A stretch of DNA of 64,000 nucleotides, from assembly GCA_963727845.1 (NCBI GenBank), contig CAVSHI010000002.1, positions 1,116,001-1,180,000 of the forward strand, written 5' to 3'. Of the stretch, positions 33,759 to 42,423 are shown piece after piece. Position 1 is the first letter of the stretch; the number at the start of each line of letters is the position of its first letter. The notes under the pieces are model-generated. The model had not been told where the DNA came from. It ran no database searches and saw nothing but the letters and a program-made list of their open reading frames with translations. The DNA comes from JBEKTW01 sp963727845 (lineage in GTDB: Bacteria > Bacteroidota > Ignavibacteria > UBA10030 > SZUA-254). The position numbers and the translations under genes are program-made.

Positions 33759-35282
33759 CTACTTGGTTCTCTTGAATTCAACTCTTCTATTCCTTGCCTG
33801 GCCCTGGGGCGTGGAATTGTCCGCGATTGGCATCGTATATCCGAACCCTCTTGTTGTCAATCGTGATGCCGCAACCCCTTTGGTGACGAGATACGCTTTT
33901 ACGGCATCGGCCCGGTCCTGGGAAAGCTGCAAATTCGCGCGAGGGCTTCCGTTGTTGTCGGTGTGGCCGTAGATCGCGATTTCCACCGCAGGACTCGCGT
34001 TCAAACTGACTGCTACCTGGTCAAGGACGATTTTTGATTCCGGCAGCAAAGTCGCTTTTCCGCCTTCAAAATTCACTCCTTCGAGGATCAGGCTTTCGCC
34101 TACTTTGAACGACTTCGGGTAATCGTCGCTTGGGTCAAGAGGATTCGTACCTCTTCGCACTTCTACACCGTCGGGAACGCCGCCGCCATCGGTATCCGGG
34201 TTAAGCGGATTCGTATGGTACTTGAAAATTTCATCGTAATCGGATAAGCCGTCGCCGTCAGTGTCTTTCTTGAGAGGATCGGTATGGTATTTCAGTACTT
34301 CCTCTCCATCGGTGAGACCATCACCGTCGGTGTCGGGATTCAACGGGTCGGTATGATAGATCAGAACTTCTTCGCCGTCGGTCAATCCATCCCCGTCGGT
34401 ATCAACCTTCAACGGGTCGGTATGGTAAATGAGAACCTCATCGCCGTCGCTCAAACCGTCGCCGTCGGTGTCAGCTTTTAAGGGGTCGGTGTGGTATTTC
34501 AGGACTTCATCGCCATCGGACAGCCCGTCCCCGTCTGTGTCCTTCTTCAACGGGTTTGTATTGTACACATGGACTTCTTCCGCGTCCGTCAGTCCATCTC
34601 CATCCGTATCGGGGTTGTAAGGATCCGTGCCGAGCTCCCGCTCCTCATCATCCGTCAACCCATCGCCATCGCTATCCACGTTCCCGAGTTTCACAAACGA
34701 GAAGAAGTTCAGCGTTACGGTCACATACGCATCCTTCTTCTGGCTGGTGACATCGGTGATATTCGCCGTACCCGTGTAATTATACGCTCCGGAAAGTTCG
34801 AGCGCGCTGTATTCGCTGACAAAATACTGTGCTCCAACGCCGAAGGGGAAATACGGGGTGTTGCGAGAGTAGTCGCCACTTGCGTTGCGCGGCAACGCGT
34901 GATCGTTTTTATCGACAGGGTTAAAATTCAGGAGTCCGACACCGCCAAATCCATAAGGAAGAAAATGTTGGATCTGGAAAGGAATAACCATCAACCGGGC
35001 ATCCAGTGGAATAATTTGGGAGGAAAAAAATCTGTCACTCTCGGCTTCAATCGCACCGAGTCCCACGCCCGCTTCCATCGCGACACCGCTCATCGGGTAA
35101 TACCGGACGAACGCCCGGCCGTAGGGTTGCATGATCGGGTTATTGACTTCTGTTCTGGCCAGGGCGCCTCCAAAACCAACGCCCACGCCAACCGCATTGG
35201 TTCTGTCTTGAGAATAACCCGTGGCACCTACGAGCATCAGAAGAAGCAACAGGAAACAGCTATATTTCAGCAGAGATGCCAA
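33759..35282 (-). CDS. OmpA family protein with thrombospondin type-3 repeats
   Basis: This 507-residue envelope protein has a signal peptide (LLKYSCFLLLLLMLVGATG) and an N-terminal barrel-like domain (~25-200). Eight calcium-binding TSP3 repeats of the form DTDGDGLSDGDEVLKYHTDP follow (203-384). The C-terminal OmpA peptidoglycan-binding domain carries IYGHTDNNGSPRANLQLSQD and ends RNRRVEFKRTK. The last repeat is degenerate (DTDGGGVPDGVE). The start is TTG at 35,282, behind a good promoter (35,307-35,335). Such proteins tie the outer membrane to peptidoglycan, with the repeats as a calcium-stiffened spacer. Confidence 0.92.
   Translation of the reverse strand: MASLLKYSCFLLLLLMLVGATGYSQDRTNAVGVGVGFGGALARTEVNNPIMQPYGRAFVRYYPMSGVAMEAGVGLGAIEAESDRFFSSQIIPLDARLMVIPFQIQHFLPYGFGGVGLLNFNPVDKNDHALPRNASGDYSRNTPYFPFGVGAQYFVSEYSALELSGAYNYTGTANITDVTSQKKDAYVTVTLNFFSFVKLGNVDSDGDGLTDDEERELGTDPYNPDTDGDGLTDAEEVHVYNTNPLKKDTDGDGLSDGDEVLKYHTDPLKADTDGDGLSDGDEVLIYHTDPLKVDTDGDGLTDGEEVLIYHTDPLNPDTDGDGLTDGEEVLKYHTDPLKKDTDGDGLSDYDEIFKYHTNPLNPDTDGGGVPDGVEVRRGTNPLDPSDDYPKSFKVGESLILEGVNFEGGKATLLPESKIVLDQVAVSLNASPAVEIAIYGHTDNNGSPRANLQLSQDRADAVKAYLVTKGVAASRLTTRGFGYTMPIADNSTPQGQARNRRVEFKRTK
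34131..34676 (-). repeat. Tandem 69-base repeats inside the OmpA-family gene
   Basis: Eight units of 66-69 bases encode the eight TSP3 repeats. The middle five are closely similar at the DNA level, reading GATACCGACGGTGATGG-like starts. Copy number could change by recombination or replication slippage without loss of frame. Confidence 0.85.
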
Positions 35283-35306
35283 TACATTCTTTCAGGTTCT
35301 TTATGA

Positions 35307-35335
35307 AAGTTAAGTCTTGGCAAGGACATAGTCAA
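35307..35335 (-). promoter_or_regulatory. Promoter of the OmpA-family gene
   Basis: On the minus strand, TTGACT (35,330-35,335) and TAACTT (35,307-35,312) are 17 bases apart, about 25 bases before the TTG start. The rho stop lies at 35,391, so this promoter falls in the intergenic gap. Confidence 0.65.
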
Positions 35336-35390
35336 GTGGACTGCGAAGTTTTCGCCCCTTTATTGATAAATGCCCAAAAACAGGCGATTT

Positions 35391-36644
35391 TCAACTATTC
35401 ATTGACCGGAGAAACTCCTTGTTTGTTTTGGTTCCACGCATCTTTTCAATCAGGAACTCCATAGCCTCGACGGTGGAAAAGTCGCTCAAGAGCTTCCTCA
35501 GGATCCAAACGCGATTCAAATCGTCTGCTTCCATGAGCAATTCTTCCTTTCGTGTTCCAGACCTGTTCACGTCCATCGCGGGGAAGATGCGCTTGTCGCT
35601 TAACTTGCGGTCGAGAATGATTTCCATGTTACCGGTGCCTTTGAATTCTTCGAAGATGACTTCGTCCATCCGGCTGCCGGTCTCGACGAGTGCCGTGGCA
35701 ATAATGGTCAGGCTTCCACCCTCTTCGACATTCCGGGCCGCGCCGAAGAACCTCTTGGGACGATGGAGTGCGTTGGCATCGACGCCGCCAGAGAGAATTT
35801 TGCCGCTGTGGGGAACGACCGTGTTGTGTGCCCTGGCCAGACGGGTAATACTATCGAGGAGGATTACGACATCCTTTTTCGCCTCAACCAATCGTTTTGC
35901 TTTTTCCAGAACCATGTCGGCAACCTGAACGTGCCGCTCCGGCGGTTCATCGAAAGTTGAACTTACAACCTCTGCGTTCACCGATCGTTCCATATCTGTG
36001 ACTTCCTCGGGTCGCTCATCGATCAACAGAACGATGAGAAATACCTCCGGATGGTTCCGCAGGATGCTGTTAGCGAGCTTCTGCAGAAGAATTGTCTTCC
36101 CGGCCTTCGGAGGGGAGACGATCATCCCGCGTTGCCCCTTGCCTATCGGCGCCAGAAGGTCCATGATGCGCATGGAATACTCCCCCGGTGAAGTTTCCAA
36201 TCGGAGACCATTGTTGGGATACAGCGGCGTGAGATTGTCGAACAACACGCGGTCACGTATTGCGTCCGGGTTTTCGTCATTGCAGGCTTCGATCCTGAGA
36301 AGGGCAAAGAACCGTTCGCCCTCTTTGGGCGGCCGAACCTGGCCGCTGACCGTATCGCCCGTCCGCAGACTGAACTTCTTGATCTGTGATGGAGACACGT
36401 AGATGTTGTCGGGCGACGGCAAGTAATTGTAATCTACGGAACGCAAGAATCCATAACCGTCGGGCAGGACTTCAAGGACTCCCTTGCTGAACGTCAGACC
36501 ATCCTGTTCAGTTTGAGCCTCGAGAATTTTAAAAATCAGTTCCTGTTTTCGCAGATCGCTGTAACCGGATATATTCAATTCCTTCGCGATCGTTGTCAGC
36601 TCTGAAATCTTTCTCGATTTCAGCTCTGCAATGTCCATTGGCAT
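35391..36644 (-). CDS. rho: Transcription termination factor Rho
   Basis: Rho is the hexameric RNA helicase that ends transcription at C-rich sites. The 417-residue protein is of standard length without large insertions. It has the N-terminal helical domain (MDIAELKSRKISELTTIAKE), the RNA-binding cold-shock domain with DGYGFLRS, and the ATPase core with P-loop SPPKAGKTILLQ. LLIDERPEEVTDM, the Q-loop region SGGVDANALHRPKRFFGAAR and EGGSLTIIATAL follow. It has its own promoter and a leader of ~185 bases, which may allow autoregulation as known for rho elsewhere (inferred). Confidence 0.98.
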   Translation of the reverse strand: MPMDIAELKSRKISELTTIAKELNISGYSDLRKQELIFKILEAQTEQDGLTFSKGVLEVLPDGYGFLRSVDYNYLPSPDNIYVSPSQIKKFSLRTGDTVSGQVRPPKEGERFFALLRIEACNDENPDAIRDRVLFDNLTPLYPNNGLRLETSPGEYSMRIMDLLAPIGKGQRGMIVSPPKAGKTILLQKLANSILRNHPEVFLIVLLIDERPEEVTDMERSVNAEVVSSTFDEPPERHVQVADMVLEKAKRLVEAKKDVVILLDSITRLARAHNTVVPHSGKILSGGVDANALHRPKRFFGAARNVEEGGSLTIIATALVETGSRMDEVIFEEFKGTGNMEIILDRKLSDKRIFPAMDVNRSGTRKEELLMEADDLNRVWILRKLLSDFSTVEAMEFLIEKMRGTKTNKEFLRSMNS

Positions 36645-36835
36645 AGCTAAATCTCCAGAATAATCACTGTGAAGAATTGTGAATTGTAATCGCTTTTCTT
36701 GTACGCATCAACGTGCCGTAATAACGAATTGCCCATCGGCCTGCGGTGAGGCACAGAATAAGAGATTAAAAGATGAAAAGCCTAAAAGGGATTAATTTCG
36801 TCTGATGAGAATTTGATGACCTTATACCCATTGAG

Positions 36836-36864
36836 AATATAAAAGGAATCTTGAAGAAAGTCAA
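36836..36864 (-). promoter_or_regulatory. Promoter of rho
   Basis: On the minus strand, TTGACT (36,859-36,864) and TATATT (36,836-36,841) are 17 bases apart. The -35 box lies three bases past the folC stop. The transcript would carry a leader of about 185 bases before the rho ATG, in which I see no clear terminator hairpin. Confidence 0.75.
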
Positions 36865-36867
36865 GTT

Positions 36868-38163
36868 CTATGGCTGAATTCCCAAAGCTTGCATTGCTTC
36901 CCCGACCACATAATGTGATCCTACCACCAGAACAGGCTCCCCTTCCCGAGCTTCGCTCAGTGCCAGAATCAAGCCATTTTTCACGGATTTCCCCAGGAAG
37001 GCTCGCGACTTTCTCGAATGAACGGCTTCAACAATCCTTGTACCATCCAGGGCCCTCTCTGTCCGGGGTTGGACGGCGATGACGCACCGGCAGACGGGGA
37101 GCAGCTCGGCGGTCATCCGATCGTAGTCCTTCTCCTTCAAAGCCCCAAACACAGCTACGACCCGGGGCACACAAAGATCCTTCAGTGACCGGACGAGTGT
37201 CATGATTCCATCGGGGTTGTGTCCCACATCCGCAATGACGAGCGGCCGCATGCTCAAAAGATCAAGACGTCCTCTTAAACCGGAGAACCGCTGGATGTCG
37301 CCCAACCCTTTATTGATCGTGCTCGCGGAGATGCCGGCAAATCCCTCCGTCGACTTCAGATACTCGATCCCCAGCACGGCAAGCCGCGCATTGTGGACCT
37401 GGTGCGACCCGGCGAGGGAGACGTTCAAATTCTTGTAGGATGCGTGCTCTGTTTTCAGATCGACGATCGTACCCTCCAGGGATTGACGACGGATAGATGC
37501 CCGGGAGACATTCCTGGAATGAATTAGAGGACTTCTCACCGAGCGTGCGATGCGCTCCAGGGTTCTCACCGCCACAGGATTTGTTGTGTCTGTGAAACAC
37601 GGAACCGCCGGCTTTATGATCCCTCCTTTTTCAAAAGCAATCCTCGAGTGGGTTTTCCCAAGATGCTCGGTGTGTTCGATGCCGATATTGGTGATGATGC
37701 TCGCGAGGGGCATAACGACGTTGGTAGCATCAAACCGGCCGCCCAATCCGGTCTCGACGACGGCGACATCAACCCCCCGCTCCGCAAAGTACTGGAACGC
37801 CATGGCCGTCGTCGTCTCAAAGAATGTTGCCTTTAATTTCTCGATACCCGGTTTGAGAAATTGCGTGTACTCAGACACGATCTCGGGAAGGATGGTCTCG
37901 CCGTCGATCCTGATCCGCTCTACGAAGTTCACAAGATGCGGTGAGGTATAAAGTCCGGTACGGTACCCCGAAGCAGTGAGCACAGAGGCGATCATTGCTG
38001 CTGTCGAGCCTTTGCCGTTTGTCCCTGCGACATGGACGGTGGGAAATTTCCGCTCCGGATGGTCGAGCGTTGTAAGCAGCGAACGGATGTTCCGGAGCCC
38101 CAGTTTGATTCCAAAGAACTGGAGGCTGTAGAGAAAGCGCAGATGTCTTGTTACGTCGGACAA
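36868..38163 (-). CDS. folC: Folylpolyglutamate synthase / dihydrofolate synthase
   Basis: This Mur-ligase-family enzyme adds glutamate to dihydropteroate and folates. The 431-residue protein has the P-loop VAGTNGKGSTAAMIAS (about 46-61), the omega-loop region ETTTAMAFQYFAERGVDVAV and LGGRFDATNV. The C-terminal domain has VIADVGHNPDGI. Length and motifs fit FolC. It lies 28 bases downstream of pyrD, so it may be co-transcribed with pyrK-pyrD. Confidence 0.95.
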   Translation of the reverse strand: MSDVTRHLRFLYSLQFFGIKLGLRNIRSLLTTLDHPERKFPTVHVAGTNGKGSTAAMIASVLTASGYRTGLYTSPHLVNFVERIRIDGETILPEIVSEYTQFLKPGIEKLKATFFETTTAMAFQYFAERGVDVAVVETGLGGRFDATNVVMPLASIITNIGIEHTEHLGKTHSRIAFEKGGIIKPAVPCFTDTTNPVAVRTLERIARSVRSPLIHSRNVSRASIRRQSLEGTIVDLKTEHASYKNLNVSLAGSHQVHNARLAVLGIEYLKSTEGFAGISASTINKGLGDIQRFSGLRGRLDLLSMRPLVIADVGHNPDGIMTLVRSLKDLCVPRVVAVFGALKEKDYDRMTAELLPVCRCVIAVQPRTERALDGTRIVEAVHSRKSRAFLGKSVKNGLILALSEAREGEPVLVVGSHYVVGEAMQALGIQP

Positions 38164-38191
38164 GAGTACCCGGAGAGGTTACGAGAAGTAA

Positions 38192-39136
38192 TCAACGCCA
38201 ACTATCGATGACCGAGGTTGTTTCTGCCACATTCAGGTTTCCAATCAGGTCCGTTACGGCTCCGATCTTGTTTTCTTCGCAATATCGCACAATGCCTTCG
38301 GCGATCTTCATGCTTGCCGCCGGGTCCACGAAGTTTGCAGTGCCTACCTGAACCGCAGATGCTCCGACGAGGAGAAATTCGATGGCATCTTCAGAACTCA
38401 TGATGCCGCCGATGCCGATAACGGGTATTTTCACGGCCCTGGCAACTTCATACACTTTGGCAAGTGCAACGGGCTTTATTGCCGGCCCGGAAAGGCCTCC
38501 GGTGGTTGTAGACAGCACGGGAGCCCGCCGTTTCAGGTCGATTGCCATGCCGACGAGCGTATTGATGAGCGAGACTGCATCCGCCCCCGCGCCGGCGGCG
38601 GCGCGGGCAAAGTCCGAGATATGAGTAACGTTTGGCGTGAGTTTGACGATCAGAGTCTTCTTCGTCAGTGGCCGTAGCCGGCGGGTTATTTCCGCGACCA
38701 TGTCGCAATTCGTCCCGAAACTCAGGCCTCCTTCTTTCACGTTCGGACAGGAGACGTTTATTTCATATCCGTGAATCCCTTTCTGCTCATCCAGGCGTGA
38801 GAGAACCGTGCAGTATTCGTCAATCGTGCTGCCCGCGATATTCACGATGACGGACGTCTGAAGGGTTTGCAGGTACGGCAGTTTTTCGGCGATGAACTTC
38901 TCGACACCGATATTCGCGAGCCCGATAGAGTTAAGCATCCCTCCGGTTGTCTCCACGATCCGCACCGGAGGGTTCCCATCCCGCGGCTTCAGCGAGAGGG
39001 ATTTTGTTATAACCCCGCCGAGCCGGTTGATGTTCACCAGGTCGGCGCACTCATCTCCGTAGCCAAACGTTCCGGATGCAACAAGGACAGGATTCTTGAG
39101 TACGAGGGAGCTGATTGTTACGCGCGAGTTTACCAT
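38192..39136 (-). CDS. pyrD: Dihydroorotate dehydrogenase, class 1B catalytic subunit
   Basis: PyrD converts dihydroorotate to orotate in pyrimidine synthesis. The 314-residue sequence is of the cytosolic class 1B type: the catalytic base is cysteine in YEINVSCPNVKEGG, and FMN-binding segments such as VIGIGGIMSSEDAIEFL and GASAVQVGTANFVDP are present. Class 1B works with an NAD-linked partner, and pyrK indeed lies directly upstream. The pyrK stop TGA is immediately followed by this ATG, indicating coupled translation. Confidence 0.96.
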   Translation of the reverse strand: MVNSRVTISSLVLKNPVLVASGTFGYGDECADLVNINRLGGVITKSLSLKPRDGNPPVRIVETTGGMLNSIGLANIGVEKFIAEKLPYLQTLQTSVIVNIAGSTIDEYCTVLSRLDEQKGIHGYEINVSCPNVKEGGLSFGTNCDMVAEITRRLRPLTKKTLIVKLTPNVTHISDFARAAAGAGADAVSLINTLVGMAIDLKRRAPVLSTTTGGLSGPAIKPVALAKVYEVARAVKIPVIGIGGIMSSEDAIEFLLVGASAVQVGTANFVDPAASMKIAEGIVRYCEENKIGAVTDLIGNLNVAETTSVIDSWR

Positions 39137-39901
39137 TCAGGGAAACCGAATCGTTTGAGAATCAAAAACGGGACCTTCTTTGCAGACGAGCGAATACTTC
39201 TTCTCCTGACCGATGCGCTGAACGGGACAACCCTGGCAGATACCGATCCCGCACGCCATCGCACTCTCCAGCGACACCTCACACGGAATCCGGTATTCCG
39301 CAGCGAGTTCGTTCAAGCTCTTCAGCATGGCATTTGGACCGCACGCGAAGATCCTGGGGTTGGGAAAGCGGTTGCGGGCCAACTCACGACGCAGGAGATC
39401 GACAACTGTCCCCTGGAATCCATCGCTTCCGTCGTCGGTTGCGATGTGAACATTTGTCAGCGAAGCAGTCACCAATTGGCTCCTCGTTCGTGCCCCGAGA
39501 AATGTGGCAATGTTCCGTTTCCCGCCAATTGCATCCGTGATCATCGGGAGCGGGGCAACGCCGAGGCCCCCCGCCACCAGGAGTGCTGTTTCGAAGGGGG
39601 AGTTCACTGCAAACGGTCGGCCAAGCGGACCGATAACATCCAGCATCTCGCCCGGTCGCTTTTCAGAGAGAATCTTCGTTCCAGTCCCAACGACGTTAAA
39701 AATTATTTGCACTACACCCGGGATGACCTTGTAAACGCTGAACGGGCGCCTGAGAAGCGGAGAACAGGATCCATTGACCTTGATATTGACGAACTGGCCT
39801 GGTTCGATATTTGCAGAGAGGTTTGGAAAACGGAAACCGAGCACGAAAATCTGAGAGCCGAGGTTTTCGACCGACGCTATGGGACACACGGCCTGGATCA
39901 T
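39137..39901 (-). CDS. pyrK: Dihydroorotate dehydrogenase electron transfer subunit
   Basis: PyrK carries FAD and a [2Fe-2S] cluster and passes electrons from PyrD to NAD. The 254-residue protein has the FAD region SPLLRRPFSVYKV, the NAD-binding LLVAGGLGVAPLPMI, and the cluster cysteines in ACGIGICQGCPVQ plus a fourth in YSLVCKEGPVF. The subunit pairs with the adjoining class 1B PyrD. It starts 14 bases after the TPR lipoprotein gene ends. Confidence 0.95.
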   Translation of the reverse strand: MIQAVCPIASVENLGSQIFVLGFRFPNLSANIEPGQFVNIKVNGSCSPLLRRPFSVYKVIPGVVQIIFNVVGTGTKILSEKRPGEMLDVIGPLGRPFAVNSPFETALLVAGGLGVAPLPMITDAIGGKRNIATFLGARTRSQLVTASLTNVHIATDDGSDGFQGTVVDLLRRELARNRFPNPRIFACGPNAMLKSLNELAAEYRIPCEVSLESAMACGIGICQGCPVQRIGQEKKYSLVCKEGPVFDSQTIRFP

Positions 39902-39915
39902 ACAGCGGGGATAAT

Positions 39916-42324
39916 CTACCGGCTTCTTTTATTATTATTGTCGTTATCGTCGCTAGTCGTTGTATCCGGCGGCTCCGGCTTGTCCTGAAGATCCAATTGC
40001 TCCTTGTCCTCGTCCTTGTTCTCCTCCTCGACGCCTTCATCCTGTCCCCTACGCCGCTTTCCCTGTTGGTCGACCTCTTCGCCTTTACCGGCTTTGCCGG
40101 AAATCCGTGACCGGTTCTGACCGCGCACGTTATCCTTTGCGACACTTTCCACTTCTTTGACATTGATGAATTTCGATAGGCTGTCGGGATTGTCGCGGAC
40201 GGCGATTTTAGGTTGCACGTTGACGGCGTACAGCGACTTGGGATGCGCTTTGATGAGCCGGCGGTACCATGAGGCAGCGCTGTCGTTTTGAACGAGTACA
40301 TTTTCATAGATCCAACCGACGGCATACTGGGCTTTCGGTGCAATCGGGGATGCGGGATACTTTTGACATACTTCTTTGAGAGTACGAAGCGCTTCATCCG
40401 TTTTTCCATCCGTGAGGGAGCGCTGCGCATCTGCATATTTCGACTCCGCGGAATCTGCTGCCTCGGCTGTACCCCCGATGCCCATGAGTCTCCGGACCTC
40501 ACGCCCGTACTCCGATTCCTTATACCGGGCCAGGATTTGTTTATACAACGAATCGACGATGGCTGAGTCACCCCGGGCGCTGTGGACCTCCGCGAGCGCG
40601 TAGAGAGCGCGCGGGATAAATGCGGAGTTCACCGAATCATGTGCGACTTTTTCGAACCATACGACCGCCGAATCGGGAAATCCCAAATCGAGCATAAAAA
40701 GCCCGCCCAACTCAAATTTCGTTTGAATTAAAAGAAACCGAAGTGTATCGGGCGGCAGCCGCAAACGTTGAAGCGCTGATTTACTGTTCTGCATGTCGGA
40801 CATTAATTTCACATAGGCGCTCACATTCTCAACCTCTCTCATAACCAAGGACGTTGAATCCGCCCACGTATCGCTTTCAATATCATCATCAAAATCATCA
40901 TGGCCGCGTGACCGATGACGCATCATGCCGAACGGCTTTTCCGGACGATCCTTACGCATCGCCACGGATTGGGCGACGGGCTCACCGACTAGAAGAGCAG
41001 CCGCAGCGGCCCTGATCGCACTGCTGTCAATCCGGGAAGCGCCTCTTGTCCGGACGGCAGTGGAGTCAAGAACCTTGTAGCTGCTGTCCCTGGCAGCAGA
41101 CGTCGTGTCGCGATGCAGGGAAGCAACAAAGAAGGTGTCGTACATGGAGACATTATTTTCAAGCGTAAAGTACCTCGAAAGAACGCCGGCCCTCTTTTGC
41201 GCCGGCGGTGTCACCTCTGAAGTACCGTTCTCTCCCTGCACCTTAGAGTACATGTCGAGGGCCGTTCTAAAATCCTTCAGATTGTTTTCGTAAAAAACCG
41301 CCTGCCGGTAGTAACCCTTCGCCGCGATGTCCGTGTGCCGGTAGGACGTGTCGAGCTTCGTAAACAATGGAAAGGCCCTTATAGTATCCCCCATCGCTAG
41401 GTATGCGCTGGCAATTTCAAGGTCCACGGGACCAAGCTCCTCGGGTTTGAACATCTCCTGTCTCAGATCGTGATACAGAGCAAGCGCCTGGTCGTACTCA
41501 CCGATCGTCACGAGCATTATCCCTGCACGCAATATGGAACGTGTCCGCAGGGCGAAATCGGGTTTAAATTTTTTGACATTGAGATACGCAGCCGCGGCCT
41601 TCTTATTGTCGCCATTCCTTTGGTACGATTGGCCGAGTTGGTACTGGGCGATCGACCTCATAGACTTCGCGCCAGAGATCGTTACTGCCCGTTCGTACTG
41701 TTCAGCCGACCGCTGGTACTCTCCCCTGTCGAAATAGATCTGCGCTTCCAGCATGACTGCTTCAAGGGCAATGTCGTTCTTACTGTCGTCGAGTGCCTCG
41801 GGAACAAGCTCCTCGATCATCTTCAATGCATCATCATCTTTGTCCGAGTAATACTGGGCTTTCGCATACCACAGTTTCACCTCCGTACGCTTGTCGCTTC
41901 CGGGGAAGTCGTCCAAAAGTTCCTTGAATTTTCGTATTGCTGATTCATACTCGCCCATGTAAACGTACGATTCGCCAATCAGGACGATTGCGTCATCTAC
42001 TATTTTACTTTCGGGATAGAACTGAATGATCTTGGAACACTTCTCGATGACCTTGTCAAACTTCGACTGACCGTCGCTCTTCGCGACAACGGGAACGAAG
42101 TAGTTCGTGTCTTTGCCAGCCGGCGGCACGCGTGTGAGATCGGTGACACCGTCATCGAACAACTTTTGCGCATTATAATACGTGTTAAAATACGCGGTCA
42201 CGTTTTGATACGTCGAACAACCCTGGAGCATTAGAAGAAGGGCAAAAATTGGGACAACGCTACGAAGGAGAGCTTTTTGACTTGCCAAGCGGTTTCTCAC
42301 GCACATGTCTTTGAACACACCCAT
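39916..42324 (-). CDS. Tetratricopeptide-repeat lipoprotein
   Basis: This 802-residue protein has a lipoprotein signal (LLMLQGCSTY, cysteine at residue 36), so it is probably anchored in the outer membrane facing the periplasm. Tetratricopeptide-like helices run from about 75 to 410 and again from about 560 to 720. Examples are YKQILARYKESEYGREVRRL and LKEVCQKYPASPIAPKAQYA. Between them is a low-complexity linker rich in R and S, and the C-terminal ~70 residues are highly charged (KGEEVDQQGKRRRGQDEGVE). The function is unknown; assembly or secretion scaffolding is a guess. The first ATG sits ~8 bases from the -10 box, so the real start may be M7 (42,306). Confidence 0.85.
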   Translation of the reverse strand: MGVFKDMCVRNRLASQKALLRSVVPIFALLLMLQGCSTYQNVTAYFNTYYNAQKLFDDGVTDLTRVPPAGKDTNYFVPVVAKSDGQSKFDKVIEKCSKIIQFYPESKIVDDAIVLIGESYVYMGEYESAIRKFKELLDDFPGSDKRTEVKLWYAKAQYYSDKDDDALKMIEELVPEALDDSKNDIALEAVMLEAQIYFDRGEYQRSAEQYERAVTISGAKSMRSIAQYQLGQSYQRNGDNKKAAAAYLNVKKFKPDFALRTRSILRAGIMLVTIGEYDQALALYHDLRQEMFKPEELGPVDLEIASAYLAMGDTIRAFPLFTKLDTSYRHTDIAAKGYYRQAVFYENNLKDFRTALDMYSKVQGENGTSEVTPPAQKRAGVLSRYFTLENNVSMYDTFFVASLHRDTTSAARDSSYKVLDSTAVRTRGASRIDSSAIRAAAAALLVGEPVAQSVAMRKDRPEKPFGMMRHRSRGHDDFDDDIESDTWADSTSLVMREVENVSAYVKLMSDMQNSKSALQRLRLPPDTLRFLLIQTKFELGGLFMLDLGFPDSAVVWFEKVAHDSVNSAFIPRALYALAEVHSARGDSAIVDSLYKQILARYKESEYGREVRRLMGIGGTAEAADSAESKYADAQRSLTDGKTDEALRTLKEVCQKYPASPIAPKAQYAVGWIYENVLVQNDSAASWYRRLIKAHPKSLYAVNVQPKIAVRDNPDSLSKFINVKEVESVAKDNVRGQNRSRISGKAGKGEEVDQQGKRRRGQDEGVEEENKDEDKEQLDLQDKPEPPDTTTSDDNDNNNKRSR

Positions 42325-42331
42325 TAGAACA

Positions 42332-42360
42332 ATTTTATGATACAGAAAATTTCATGTAAA
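42332..42360 (-). promoter_or_regulatory. Promoter of the TPR lipoprotein gene
   Basis: On the minus strand, TTTACA (42,355-42,360) and TAAAAT (42,332-42,337) are 17 bases apart. The predicted start of transcription falls at about 42,325, almost on the first ATG (42,324), which would give a nearly leaderless mRNA. It is divergent from the comM promoter. Confidence 0.65.
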
Positions 42361-42368
42361 AGCAAAAT

Positions 42369-42397
42369 TTGCACTTTTCGATCACATTCAGTAACTT
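42369..42397 (+). promoter_or_regulatory. Promoter of comM
   Basis: TTGCAC (42,369-42,374) and TAACTT (42,392-42,397) are 17 bases apart. They lie ahead of a strong Shine-Dalgarno GGGAGG at 42,411-42,416, placed 7 bases before the ATG at 42,424. Confidence 0.6.
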
Positions 42398-42423
42398 TAT
42401 CTAACAACCAGGGAGGTTTATCT

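Noticed and set aside
34131..34676. Regular direct repeats that could suggest a CRISPR array
   Set aside because: The units are continuous coding repeats (TSP3 motifs) in frame, without unique spacers, and no cas gene is near.
38867..39988. Open frame of 373 codons on the plus strand
   Set aside because: It lies across pyrD, pyrK and the TPR gene in antisense and has no recognisable features.
42337..42423. Upstream ATG for comM
   Set aside because: The extra 29 residues are unlike the family, and the Shine-Dalgarno GGGAGG serves 42,424.
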